Part shown: piece by piece, positions 1 through 7,785 of the stretch
Layout: each line of letters starts with the position of its first letter
Position numbering within the stretch: position 1 is the stretch's first letter
Origin: Amycolatopsis antarctica
Lineage (GTDB): Bacteria > Actinomycetota > Actinomycetes > Mycobacteriales > Pseudonocardiaceae
Reading direction: 5' to 3'
Assembly: GCF_002262875.1 (NCBI RefSeq)
Contig: NZ_NKYE01000002.1
Coordinates: 372,001-436,000 of the forward strand
Length of the DNA: 64,000 bases
Made by a program: the position numbers and the translations under genes
The notes under the pieces: generated by a model
The model's database searches: none
Told to the model about the DNA's origin: nothing
The model's input: the letters and a program-made list of their open reading frames with translations, nothing else

Positions 1-185
1 CGATCCGGGATCTGGTGCTCCCGCTGGTGACCGACGCCGGCCGGGTGAAGACAATGGGTGCGGCAGCGGTGGGCCTTGGCCACCGCGAGGCCGACGAGGT
101 GTTGGCCGGGATCGTGCTCGACGCGGTCGCCGCGGACAGGGCTGCGGGCAGGACCGCGGGACGACGGGGTGCAGGACATGAATGA
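1..185 (+). CDS. murG: MurG C-terminal end (partial)
   Basis: Only the last ~60 codons are present, read from base 3 to a TGA at 183-185. The frame gives IRDLVLPLVTDAGRVKTMG and then a helix around GHREADEVLAGIVLDAV, the kind of C-terminal tail seen on MurG, the glycosyltransferase that turns lipid I into lipid II at the inner membrane face. The identification rests mainly on position: MurG immediately precedes murC in actinobacterial dcw clusters, and here the stop overlaps the murC ATG by 8 bp, which implies translational coupling. The tail itself is poorly conserved, so the family call is moderately secure only. Confidence 0.72.
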   Translation, partial: IRDLVLPLVTDAGRVKTMGAAAVGLGHREADEVLAGIVLDAVAADRAAGRTAGRRGAGHE

Positions 186-1587
186 CGTTCCCGAGGTGTT
201 GCGGCGTGCGCATCTCATCGGAATCGGCGGCGCCGGGATGAGCGGCATCGCCCGCATCCTGCTGGCCAGGGGAGCCGCGGTGTCCGGCTCCGACGCCAAG
301 GACTCACGCGCTTTCCTGTCGCTGCGCGCGCAGGGGGCGAAGATCGCGATCGGCCAGCGTTCGGAGAACCTGGACCTGTTCGCCGAGGGGCCGTCGGCGG
401 TGGTGGTGTCCACCGCGATCAGGGACGTCAACCCGGAGCTGGCCGCGGCGCGGGAACGCGGGGTCACCGTGCTGCACCGGGCCGAGGCGCTCGCCGGACT
501 GATGGAGGGGCACCGGGTGGCGGCCATCGCCGGCACTCACGGCAAGACCTCCACCACCTCGATGCTGACGGTCGCGCTGCAGCACTGCCGTCTCGATCCC
601 TCGTTCGCCATCGGCGGTGATCTCAACGAGTCCGGTGCCAACGCCCACCACGGCGAAGGCGGCATGTTCGTCGCCGAGGCGGACGAGAGCGACGGCTCGT
701 TCCTCAGCTACGCCCCCTCGGTCGCCGTGGTGACCAATGTGGAGCCGGACCACCTCGACCACCACGGCACCGCCGAGGCCTACGTGGCCGTGTTCGGCGA
801 GTTCGCCCGCCGGGTCCGGCCCGGCGGCCTGCTCATCCTCTGCGGTGACGACGCCGACGCGGCCGCACTGGCCGGAGATGTCGGCGCGGACGTGCGGATC
901 CGCCGCTACGGCCGCACCGTCGAGGGGCCGGGGGACGCGCGCGTCCTCGGCTACCGGCCGTGGGGTGAGGGCGGGATCGTGACGATCTCCCTGGACGGCA
1001 AGGAGATCGAGATCGAGGTCGCCGTGCCGGGCGAGCACATGGCGTTCAACGCCGTCGCGGCCCTGCTGGCCGGCGTCGAACTGGGCGCACCGGTGGACGG
1101 GCTGATCGAAGGTCTCGCCGCGTTCGGCGGGGTGCGCAGGCGGTTCGAGTTCAAGGGCCGTTCCGGTGACGTCCGGATCTACGACGACTACGCCCACCAC
1201 CCCACCGAGGTGGACGCCCAGCTCCGCGCCGTCCGGCAGGCGGCGGGCGAGGGCCGGGTGATCGTGGTGTTCCAGCCGCACCTGTACTCCCGCACCAGCA
1301 CCTTCGCCGCCGAGTTCGCGCAGGCGCTCGGGCTGGCCGACGAGGTCGTGGTGCTCGACGTCTACGGTGCCCGCGAGGAACCACAGCCCGGCGTCAGCGG
1401 TGCCCTCATCGCCGACCGGATCACCGGCGCGCGGGTGCACTACGAGCCCGCGTTCGACCGGGCGGCCCTGCTCGCGGCCGACCTGGTGCGGCCGGGAGAC
1501 CTGCTGGTCACCATGGGGGCGGGCGACGTCACACAGCTCGGCCCGGAGATCGTCGCCGAGCTGGACCGGCGCGCGGAGCAGGGATAG
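178..1587 (+). CDS. murC: UDP-N-acetylmuramate--L-alanine ligase MurC
   Basis: Cytoplasmic ATP-dependent ligase adding L-Ala to UDP-MurNAc, first amino acid of the peptidoglycan stem. From ATG 178 it has 469 aa, the normal length. Seen: N-terminal Rossmann motif HLIGIGGAGMSG (about residues 11-22), the Mur ligase P-loop GTHGKTSTT at 119-127, the central ATPase domain with VTNVEPDHLDHHG, and the C-terminal domain with YDDYAHHPTEV and FQPHLYSRT. The frame is open 120 nt further upstream, but the start at 178 gives the expected N-terminus (MNDVPEVLRRAHLIG) and a coupling overlap with murG. ftsQ follows after 2 nt. No ddl gene lies between murC and ftsQ. Confidence 0.97.
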   Translation: MNDVPEVLRRAHLIGIGGAGMSGIARILLARGAAVSGSDAKDSRAFLSLRAQGAKIAIGQRSENLDLFAEGPSAVVVSTAIRDVNPELAAARERGVTVLHRAEALAGLMEGHRVAAIAGTHGKTSTTSMLTVALQHCRLDPSFAIGGDLNESGANAHHGEGGMFVAEADESDGSFLSYAPSVAVVTNVEPDHLDHHGTAEAYVAVFGEFARRVRPGGLLILCGDDADAAALAGDVGADVRIRRYGRTVEGPGDARVLGYRPWGEGGIVTISLDGKEIEIEVAVPGEHMAFNAVAALLAGVELGAPVDGLIEGLAAFGGVRRRFEFKGRSGDVRIYDDYAHHPTEVDAQLRAVRQAAGEGRVIVVFQPHLYSRTSTFAAEFAQALGLADEVVVLDVYGAREEPQPGVSGALIADRITGARVHYEPAFDRAALLAADLVRPGDLLVTMGAGDVTQLGPEIVAELDRRAEQG

Positions 1588-1589
1588 CC

Positions 1590-2414
1590 ATGACGGTGAC
1601 GCGATCGCGGTCGGGCGGCAGGCGGACGCCGTCCCGCCCGTCGCGCCGCGGCGGGGATACGACGGGTGGCGGGGAACCGGCTGCCAGGGCACGGCGCGGC
1701 CGCAGGCCGGCCAGTGTGCGCGCCCGCACCGCCGATCGGCCGACCCGGCGTCGCGCCATGCGCCGCCGGTGGATCGCGTTGCTCGGCGTGCTGACCATCG
1801 CCGGTCTCGGCTACATCCTGTTCTTCACCTCGACCGTGGGGGCGAAGACCGTGCAGGTGGTCGGCGCGCGGGAACTGCCAGAGGAGCAGATCCTCGCCCT
1901 GGCGGCGGTTCCCGACCAGCGGTCGATGCTGCGCCTGGACGCCGACGAGATCCGCGACCGGGTGCTGACCCTGCCGGGGATCGCCACGGCGGCGGTCTCC
2001 CGCTCCTGGCCGACCACCCTGCGGATCGAGATCACCGAACGCACGCCGATCGGATTCTTCAACGGCGGCAACGGTTTCCACCTCGTCGACGACGCCGGCA
2101 CGGATTTCAAGACGGTGCCAGAGCGGCCGCAGGGCCTGCCGGAGCTCTCGCTCACCGGGTCGAGCGCGGCCGACCCGGTCACCCGGTCGATCGCCGGTGT
2201 CCTCGCCGCGGTCCCCCCGCAGCTTCGGGAGCGGGTGACCCTCGCGGGGGCGGCGACGCCCGGCAGCGTGGAACTCACCCTCGACGACGGCAAGCTGGTC
2301 CGCTGGGGCGACGCGGACGACAGCGACCGCAAGGCGAAGGTGCTGGCCGCCCTGCTCACCCAGCCCGGGCAGAACTACGACGTCTCGAGTCCGGAACTGC
2401 CCACGGTCTCCTGA
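1590..2414 (+). CDS. ftsQ: Cell division protein FtsQ
   Basis: Bitopic divisome protein linking FtsZ-ring assembly to septal peptidoglycan synthesis. 274 aa: a ~50-residue basic, Arg-rich cytoplasmic tail, one membrane helix (WIALLGVLTIAGLGYILFF, about 59-77), then a POTRA domain starting TVQVVGARELPEEQ and a FtsQ beta domain with RSWPTTLRIEITERTPIG. The ATG is 2 nt after the murC stop, so it is in the murC operon. Odd: ftsZ, which normally follows ftsQ directly in actinobacteria, is 6.5 kb away, separated by a dinB-like gene and the sigK locus. Confidence 0.94.
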   Translation: MTVTRSRSGGRRTPSRPSRRGGDTTGGGEPAARARRGRRPASVRARTADRPTRRRAMRRRWIALLGVLTIAGLGYILFFTSTVGAKTVQVVGARELPEEQILALAAVPDQRSMLRLDADEIRDRVLTLPGIATAAVSRSWPTTLRIEITERTPIGFFNGGNGFHLVDDAGTDFKTVPERPQGLPELSLTGSSAADPVTRSIAGVLAAVPPQLRERVTLAGAATPGSVELTLDDGKLVRWGDADDSDRKAKVLAALLTQPGQNYDVSSPELPTVS

Positions 2415-2488
2415 CGCCTGCGTGGGGCGGCACCGGTGTTTGCCAAATCCGGTGCGGCCGGGTCCGCCGAGCGGGCAGAATCCGGGGC

Positions 2489-2998
2489 ATGACGACCACT
2501 CCCGTGCGCACCGATCCGCCGATGTCGGCGGGCGAGCGTGAGCAGCTCACCTCGTTTCTCGACTTCCTACGCGAGACGGTGGTGCTCAAGTGCTCCGGGC
2601 TCACCGACGCGCAGGCCCGCTCGGCGCACGTCCCCTCGGAACTCACCACGATCGCCGGCCTGCTCGGGCATCTCACCTACGTCGAGCGGTACTGGTTCCA
2701 CGTGGTTCTGCACGGTGGCGAGGACATCTGGAAGGAACGTCTCGCCGCCGACCCGGACGCCGAGTTCCGTGCTGCGATGACCACGCCGGTGACCGAGCTG
2801 ATCGCGGGTTACCAGGCGCAGTGCGCGTCGAGCCGCCGCATCGCCGAACCACTGGACCTCGCCGGGGAGGTGACCTTCTGCGGCGAGGGCCGGATCAACC
2901 TGCGCTGGGTCGTCACGCACATGATCGAGGAGACCGCCCGCCACCTCGGCCACCTCGACCTGCTACGCGAACTCACCGACGGGACGACGGGGGAGTGA
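2489..2998 (+). CDS. DinB-family protein (DUF664 type)
   Basis: 169-aa four-helix bundle protein of the DinB/DUF664 superfamily. Metal-ligand-like histidines are visible in GHLTYVERYWFH (about 58-71) and in HMIEETARHLGHLDLL near the C-terminus, the usual three-His arrangement. Homologues include thiol-dependent S-transferases and many proteins of unknown role; substrate cannot be read here. Start ATG 2489 is chosen because the DUF664 N-terminus (AGEREQLTSFLDFLRETV) follows; the open frame extends far upstream but overlaps ftsQ. It is 74 nt after ftsQ and its 3' end overlaps the convergent DUF1295 gene by 26 bp. Confidence 0.82.
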   Translation: MTTTPVRTDPPMSAGEREQLTSFLDFLRETVVLKCSGLTDAQARSAHVPSELTTIAGLLGHLTYVERYWFHVVLHGGEDIWKERLAADPDAEFRAAMTTPVTELIAGYQAQCASSRRIAEPLDLAGEVTFCGEGRINLRWVVTHMIEETARHLGHLDLLRELTDGTTGE

Positions 2999-3791
2999 CC
3001 GTCCGGCGCGGCGGCAGCGGGACGAAACCGCTGGTGCGTTTCACGTAGTCCGCGTAACCGGGCCGGGTGCGTTCCAACCCCTTCTCCAGCAAGGGTTTCC
3101 CGGTGCCGCGGGCCAGCGTGTACGTCATCGCGAGCGGTGCCAGGATCGTCGCCGCGCCCGCCCAGGTGCCGCAGGCCAGCAGGTAGAGGCCCCACCAGAC
3201 GCAGGCGTCACCGAAGTAGTTGGGATGGCGGGTGTAGCGCCACAACCCGGTGTCGAGCACCGTGCCCTTCGTCCGCGGGTCCGCCCGGAATCGGCGCAAC
3301 TGCTCGTCGCCGATCGTCTCGAAGGTGAAGCCGGTCAGCCAGACCAGGACGCCGATCCACGCCGTCACACCGAAACCGCCGCCGTACTGCGCGAACTGCA
3401 CGGGCAGGGAAACGAGCCACAGCACCGCGGCCTGCACCAGGTAGACCCGGACGAAGATCTTCGCCGCCGGGCGTTCCCCCGCCCGCTGCGCCATGGCGAC
3501 GTAACGGGGGTCCTCCGCGACACCGTGGTTGCGCAGGTGCAGGTGCACCGCCAGGCGGAGGCCCCAGACGAGGGTCAGCGCGGTGACCGTGATCCGCAAC
3601 GCGAGATCGCCGGCACCCGCCTGAGTGCCGGACAGGACGAACGTCTCCACGGCGACGAACACGAAACCGAGGCCCCAGAAGGTGTCCACGGTGTCGTAGC
3701 GGCCGCGGCGCAGCGCGATCCCGAAGGTGGCCACGACCGCGAGGAGCGTGGCCGCCGCGGTCACGGCCAGGTTGAGCCCGACGCCGGTCAC
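2973..3791 (-). CDS. DUF1295 membrane protein (steroid 5-alpha-reductase-like)
   Basis: 272-aa polytopic membrane protein of the DUF1295/isoprenylcysteine methyltransferase-like superfamily. About six hydrophobic segments and the C-terminal signature RYTRHPNYFGDACVWWGLYL, typical of this fold, are visible, followed by a soluble tail with PGYADYVKRTSGFVP. Its start overlaps the stop of the upstream fatty acid methyltransferase by 4 bp. The same pair (Rv0446c-Rv0447c) accompanies sigK in M. tuberculosis. A NADPH-dependent lipid reductase acting with the methyltransferase is plausible, since methyl-branched acids need methylation followed by reduction, but this is inference. The final ~9 codons overlap the dinB-like gene. 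Confidence 0.87.
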   Translation of the reverse strand: MTGVGLNLAVTAAATLLAVVATFGIALRRGRYDTVDTFWGLGFVFVAVETFVLSGTQAGAGDLALRITVTALTLVWGLRLAVHLHLRNHGVAEDPRYVAMAQRAGERPAAKIFVRVYLVQAAVLWLVSLPVQFAQYGGGFGVTAWIGVLVWLTGFTFETIGDEQLRRFRADPRTKGTVLDTGLWRYTRHPNYFGDACVWWGLYLLACGTWAGAATILAPLAMTYTLARGTGKPLLEKGLERTRPGYADYVKRTSGFVPLPPRRTVTPPSSRR

Positions 3792-5074
3792 GGCCAGTCC
3801 CTGGTGGGCGGCAGCTCACTGCGGCCCGCGGAGTCGGGACGTACCGCCATGATCTGGTCGACCCCCATGCGGTTCTCCTCGAACGCCAGTGCGCCACCGA
3901 CCAGGTAGAGCCGCCAGACGCGGGCGCCGGTCTCGCCGATCAGCGCGACGGCATCGTCCCAGCGGCGCTCCAGGGTGTCCAGCCACGCCCGAACGGTCGG
4001 CACGTAGTGCTCGCGCATCGCGTGCACGTCGCGCACCTCGAACCCGGCACCCTCGAGATGCCCGAGGGTGCGGCCGATGGGGCGCATCGTCATGTCGGGG
4101 GCGATGTAGCGCTCGATGAAGGCACCGCCGCCGGGAGCGTTGGCGCCGCGGGACATCTGCTGCAGCACCAGCCGCCCGCCGGGCTTCAGCATCCGGTGCA
4201 GGGTGGCGGTGTAGGTGGGGTAGTTGTCCTCGCCGACGTGCTCGCCCATCTCGATCGAGCCGATGGCGTCGAACGGAGCGTCGTCCAGCGCCCGGTAGTC
4301 CTGCCTGCGCACCTCGACCTGGTCACCCAGATCGTTGGCCTCGACCCGTCCGCGCACGTGTTCGAGTTGCTCGGCGGACAGCGTGACGCCGACCGCGTGC
4401 ACGCCGTGGTGCTTGGCGGCGTGGATCAGCAGTGATCCCCAGCCACAGCCGACGTCGAGCAGGCGCATACCCGGGCGCAGCGCGAGCTTGCGGCAGATCA
4501 TGTCCAGCTTGTCCCACTGCGCCTGTTCGAGCGTCCCGCCCGGCTCACCCGAGCTCCAGTCGGCCGAGGTCCAGTAGCCGCTGGAGTAGGCCATCGATTC
4601 GTCCAGCAGGAGCTGGTAGAAGGCGTTGCTCAGGTCGTAGTGGTGCGAGATCGCCGAGGAGTCGCGGCGCAGGCTGTGCAGGACCCCGGACAGGCGCGCC
4701 TCCTCGGCGGGCGGGGTCGGCGGCGTGCCGACGGCGCCCAGTCGCAGCGCGAGCCCCGCGGCCTTCGCGAGCTGCGCGGGACCGAGCCGGGACGTGCCGA
4801 GTGAACCGGACCGGGTGAGCGCCCACACGGTGCGGAAACCTTCGGTCAGATCCCCCTCGACGTCCAGATCACCGGAGACATAGGCACGGGCCAGGCCCAG
4901 TTCGCCGGGGGAGTAGAGCAGCCAGCGCAGGGCGCGCCGGGACCGCAGCACCACCTGCGGCCCGTCCGCGGGACCGGCGTGCGAGCCGTCCCAGGTGCGC
5001 AGTCCGACGGGCAGCGAGGTGCCCAGCACCTCTTCGACGAGTGCGGCGATGCGTTCGGCGCGAGTCATTGGCAT
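3788..5074 (-). CDS. ufaA1: Cyclopropane-fatty-acyl-phospholipid synthase family methyltransferase (UfaA1-like)
   Basis: 428-aa SAM-dependent methyltransferase acting on the double bond of unsaturated phospholipid acyl chains. Seen: the family signature HYDLSNAFYQLLLDESMAYSS (about 165-186), SAM motif I LDVGCGWGSLLIHAAKHHG (about 225-243), GVTLSAEQ, and QQMSRGANAPGGGAFIERYI. Orthologous in context to UfaA1 (Rv0447c), reported to make tuberculostearic acid from oleate; whether this one cyclopropanates or adds a 10-methyl branch cannot be told from sequence. The start ATG at 5074 is 8 nt from the -10 of a SigK-like promoter, so the mRNA is probably leaderless; a second ATG two codons in is also possible. 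Confidence 0.93.
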   Translation of the reverse strand: MPMTRAERIAALVEEVLGTSLPVGLRTWDGSHAGPADGPQVVLRSRRALRWLLYSPGELGLARAYVSGDLDVEGDLTEGFRTVWALTRSGSLGTSRLGPAQLAKAAGLALRLGAVGTPPTPPAEEARLSGVLHSLRRDSSAISHHYDLSNAFYQLLLDESMAYSSGYWTSADWSSGEPGGTLEQAQWDKLDMICRKLALRPGMRLLDVGCGWGSLLIHAAKHHGVHAVGVTLSAEQLEHVRGRVEANDLGDQVEVRRQDYRALDDAPFDAIGSIEMGEHVGEDNYPTYTATLHRMLKPGGRLVLQQMSRGANAPGGGAFIERYIAPDMTMRPIGRTLGHLEGAGFEVRDVHAMREHYVPTVRAWLDTLERRWDDAVALIGETGARVWRLYLVGGALAFEENRMGVDQIMAVRPDSAGRSELPPTRDWP

Positions 5075-5081
5075 GGCGGTG

Positions 5082-5109
5082 ATTCGCGGGCGCGCGCGAG
5101 ACGGATTGG
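5082..5109 (-). promoter_or_regulatory. SigK-type ECF promoter for the ufaA1 arm
   Basis: On the minus strand CCAATCC (5109-5103) is followed by exactly 16 nt and CGAAT (5086-5082). This resembles the M. tuberculosis SigK consensus (CCATCC, 16-17 nt, CCGAAT). The gene's ATG begins 8 nt beyond the -10, so transcription should start at or just before the start codon. The same CCAATCC-N16-CGAAT arrangement occurs on the opposite strand 30 bp away. Confidence 0.72.
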
Positions 5110-5140
5110 TAGCGTGGTCCCGATCACGTCGCGCTCCGGG

Positions 5141-5168
5141 CCAATCCGGAGCGTACGTGGTGTCGAAT
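5141..5168 (+). promoter_or_regulatory. SigK-type ECF promoter for the FAD oxidoreductase-sigK-rskA arm
   Basis: CCAATCC (5141-5147), 16 nt, CGAAT (5164-5168), the mirror image of the ufaA1 promoter. An ATG at 5167 lies inside the -10 element and so cannot be in this transcript; the in-frame GTG at 5176 lies 8 nt past the -10, the same distance as in the opposite arm. Because sigK is the third gene downstream, this promoter would make sigK autoregulated, as known for the M. tuberculosis locus. Confidence 0.72.
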
Positions 5169-5175
5169 GACCATT

Positions 5176-6453
5176 GTGCATACCACCGGAGAACGCGCAG
5201 GCACGGTCGCCGTCGTCGGCAGCGGCGTGGCCGGCCTGACCGCCGCGTACCTGTTGCAGCGACGATACGAGGTCGTGCTGTTCGAGGCCGACGGGCGTCT
5301 CGGCGGTCATGCGCACACCCACGACATTGAGGGCGCGGGCGGCCGGACGATCGGCGTGGACTCCGGGTTCATCGTGCACAACGAGCGCACCTATCCCAAT
5401 CTGCTGCGGCTGTTCGGCGAGCTCGGCGTCGCCACGCAGGAGACCGAGATGTCGATGAGCGTGCACTGCTCCGGCTGCGGTCTGGAGTACGCGGGCGCCA
5501 AGGGTATGCGGGGGATCTTCGCCCAGCCCGCCAACCTGCGTAATCCCCGCTACCTGCGGATGCTCGCCGAGGTGAAGCGGTTCCATCGGCACGCCCGGCG
5601 CCTGCTGGACGCCCCGGACGCAGGCGACGTGACCCTCGGCGCGTTCCTGGCGATCGGCGGGTACGGCAAGTACTTCATCGACCACTTCATGCTGCCGGTG
5701 GTGTCCACGGTCTGGTCCGCCGACCGCACGGACACCCTGCGCTACCCGGCGCGCTACCTGTTCGAGTTCCTGCGCAACCACGGCATGCTCGCCGTCTCCG
5801 GCTCCCCGCAGTGGCGCACCGTCACCGGCGGCTCCCGCGAGTACGTCGACCGGGTCGCCAAGCAGCTCGGTGCCGTGCACCTCGCCACTCCCGTCCGCGC
5901 GATCAGCCGGACCGGACAGGGCGTGCAGATCCGCGACGAGTCCGGCCACGCGCACCACGCCGACCGGATCGTGGTCGCCGCGCACGCGGACGACGCACTC
6001 GGCCTGCTGGCCGATCCGACCCCGGCGGAACGTGAGGTCCTCGGTGCCTTCCGGTACTCCGCCAACGAGGCCTGGCTGCACACCGACGGCACGATGCTGC
6101 CCACGGCCGCCGCGGCGAGGGCGGGCTGGAACCACGTCTCGGCGGGCTGCGGCACCGACTACAGCGCCGTCCAGGTCAGCTACGACATGAACCGGCTGAT
6201 GCGTCTGGACGAACCGGAGAACTACGTCGTCACCCTCAACCCGGCCACCCCGCCCAGCGCGGACTCGGTGATCGCCCGGATGGACTACACGCACCCCGTC
6301 TACACGCCGGAATCTGTTGCCGCGCAACGGAAACTGGCCGACCTTAACGATGGTGTCGTGGCCTTCGCCGGTGCTTACCACGGCTGGGGCTTCCACGAGG
6401 ACGGCTGCGCCGCCGGCGTGCGCGCGGCGTCCTCGCTGGGGGTCGAGTGGTGA
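5176..6453 (+). CDS. FAD-dependent amine oxidase-type oxidoreductase (Rv0449c-like)
   Basis: About 425 aa from GTG 5176. N-terminal dinucleotide fold VAVVGSGVAGLTAAYLLQRR with the acidic strand-2 end VLFEADGRLGGH, and a C-terminal FAD-contact region FAGAYHGWGFHEDGCAAG, typical of NAD(P)-binding amine oxidase or desaturase-like flavoproteins. Conserved neighbours (DUF1365, CFA synthase, DUF1295, sigK-rskA) place it in a lipid-modification set found in many bacteria. A flavin reductase or oxidase step on the modified acyl chain is plausible but unproven. The upstream ATG 5167 is rejected because it sits in the -10 of the SigK-type promoter; GTG 5176 fits a leaderless start. Confidence 0.88.
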   Translation: MHTTGERAGTVAVVGSGVAGLTAAYLLQRRYEVVLFEADGRLGGHAHTHDIEGAGGRTIGVDSGFIVHNERTYPNLLRLFGELGVATQETEMSMSVHCSGCGLEYAGAKGMRGIFAQPANLRNPRYLRMLAEVKRFHRHARRLLDAPDAGDVTLGAFLAIGGYGKYFIDHFMLPVVSTVWSADRTDTLRYPARYLFEFLRNHGMLAVSGSPQWRTVTGGSREYVDRVAKQLGAVHLATPVRAISRTGQGVQIRDESGHAHHADRIVVAAHADDALGLLADPTPAEREVLGAFRYSANEAWLHTDGTMLPTAAAARAGWNHVSAGCGTDYSAVQVSYDMNRLMRLDEPENYVVTLNPATPPSADSVIARMDYTHPVYTPESVAAQRKLADLNDGVVAFAGAYHGWGFHEDGCAAGVRAASSLGVEW

Positions 6454-7181
6454 CCGCCGCCCTCTACGACGCCACCGTCGGGCACGTACGGCGGATCGAC
6501 CCGCCGCTGACCTTCGCGCACCGCATGTACCTGTGGCTGATCGACCTGGACGCGTCCCCCCGGCTGCCGGCCTGGCTGCGCCCGTTCGCCCGCTTCGACG
6601 GCCGGGACCACTTCGAGCCCGGAGACCGCGCCGGGATCCGGCAGAAGCTGGACGCCTGGCTGGCAGGCCGCGGGGTGGACCTGGCCGGCGGCCGGGTGCT
6701 GATGCTGACCAGCGCGCGCGTGCTCGGCTACGTGTTCAACCCGATCACCGTGTACTGGTGCCACCGTCCTGACGGGGAGCTGGAGTGCGTGGTCGCCGAG
6801 GTGCACAACACCTACGGCGGCAGGCACGCCTACCTGCTGCGCCCCGACGAACGCGATCACGCTCGCACGGGCAAGGAGTTCTACGTCTCGCCGTTCCAGG
6901 AGATGGCCGGTGAGTATCGGATGCACCTGCCGCGACCGGACGATCTGCTCTCCGCGACGGTGATCCTCGGCGCGCCGGGCGCAGGACCGGATCCGCTCAC
7001 CGCCACCCTCCGGGGCGTCCGTCGCAGCGCCTCGCCGGGCTCGGTGCTCCGTATGCTCCTGAACAGGCCGTTCGTCCCGCAACGGGTGTCGGCGCTGATA
7101 CGCGGGCACGGGATCTCGCTCTACCTCCGCGGTGCGGTACGGCCGCGGGTCGATGACACAAGGGGAGAACTCAATGGATGA
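6450..7181 (+). CDS. DUF1365 family protein (Rv0448c-like)
   Basis: About 243 aa. The DUF1365 core is visible: RRIDPPLTFAHRMYLWLIDLD near the N-terminus, LTSARVLGYVFNPITVYWC (about 84-102), VVAEVHNTYGGRHAYLL, and KEFYVSPFQEMAGEYRM. Function is unknown, though it always travels with FAD oxidoreductase and CFA synthase genes, suggesting a part in acyl-chain modification. Two tandem GTG codons (6447, 6450) are possible starts; 6450 gives a GTGA overlap with the preceding stop. Its own stop (7179-7181) overlaps sigK by 8 bp, so the four genes form one operon. Confidence 0.87.
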   Translation: MTAALYDATVGHVRRIDPPLTFAHRMYLWLIDLDASPRLPAWLRPFARFDGRDHFEPGDRAGIRQKLDAWLAGRGVDLAGGRVLMLTSARVLGYVFNPITVYWCHRPDGELECVVAEVHNTYGGRHAYLLRPDERDHARTGKEFYVSPFQEMAGEYRMHLPRPDDLLSATVILGAPGAGPDPLTATLRGVRRSASPGSVLRMLLNRPFVPQRVSALIRGHGISLYLRGAVRPRVDDTRGELNG

Positions 7182-7785
7182 GGCGGTACGCAGACCGCGT
7201 CCGGTGGCGATGCGCGCCGTCGACGGCGATGCCGGGGGGCCCTCACCGGAGGACCTGCTCGTGCAGGTCGCCAAGGGCGACGAACGCGCCTTCGAACTCC
7301 TCTACGAGAGACTGTCCGGCCCGATTCTGGGGCTCGTGCGGCGGATCGTCCGCGACGGTGCCCAGTCGGAGGAGGTCGCCCAGGAGGTGCTGGTCGAACT
7401 GTGGCGCACGGCCACGCGGTACTCGCCGGAGAAGGGAAGCGCGATGAACTGGGCGATGACCCTGGCACACCGTCGCGCCGTCGACCGCGTCCGCTCCGCC
7501 GCCGCGAGCACCGAGCGGGAGCAGAAGGCGACCTTCGAGGCGGGGCGTGCCCGGCCGTTCGACGAGGTGTCCGAATCCGTCACCGCGAACTGGGAACGCC
7601 AGCAGGTCCGCAAGTGTCTGTCCAATCTGACGGAACTGCAACGAGAATCCGTGATGCTGGCGTACTACCAGGGCTATACCTATCGCGAGGTGGCCGAGAT
7701 CCTCTCGGCACCACAGGGAACGATCAAAACGCGGTTGCGGGACGGGCTCATCCGGCTCCGCGACTGCTTGGGGGTGACGGCATGA
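7174..7785 (+). CDS. sigK: ECF RNA polymerase sigma factor SigK
   Basis: 203-aa ECF sigma factor. Region 2 is read in GDERAFELLYERLSGPILGLVRRIV through EEVAQEVLVELWRTATRYSPEKGSA, and region 4 in LTELQRESVMLAYYQGYTYREVAEIL with the helix-turn-helix SAPQGTIKTRLRDGLIRLR. ATG 7174 has a strong ribosome site (AGGGGAG at 7161-7167, 6 nt away); ATG 7153 in the same frame is less well placed. Its stop overlaps the rskA start (ATGA). By analogy with M. tuberculosis it drives the two divergent promoters at 5082-5168 and is held inactive by RskA. Confidence 0.94.
   Translation: MDEAVRRPRPVAMRAVDGDAGGPSPEDLLVQVAKGDERAFELLYERLSGPILGLVRRIVRDGAQSEEVAQEVLVELWRTATRYSPEKGSAMNWAMTLAHRRAVDRVRSAAASTEREQKATFEAGRARPFDEVSESVTANWERQQVRKCLSNLTELQRESVMLAYYQGYTYREVAEILSAPQGTIKTRLRDGLIRLRDCLGVTA

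Noticed and set aside
304..1692. 462-codon frame antisense to murC
   Set aside because: Shadow of murC; no start with ribosome site and no domain.
5167..5169. ATG 5167 as start of the FAD oxidoreductase
   Set aside because: It lies in the -10 element of the SigK-type promoter; GTG 5176 fits the transcript and the mirror-image geometry.
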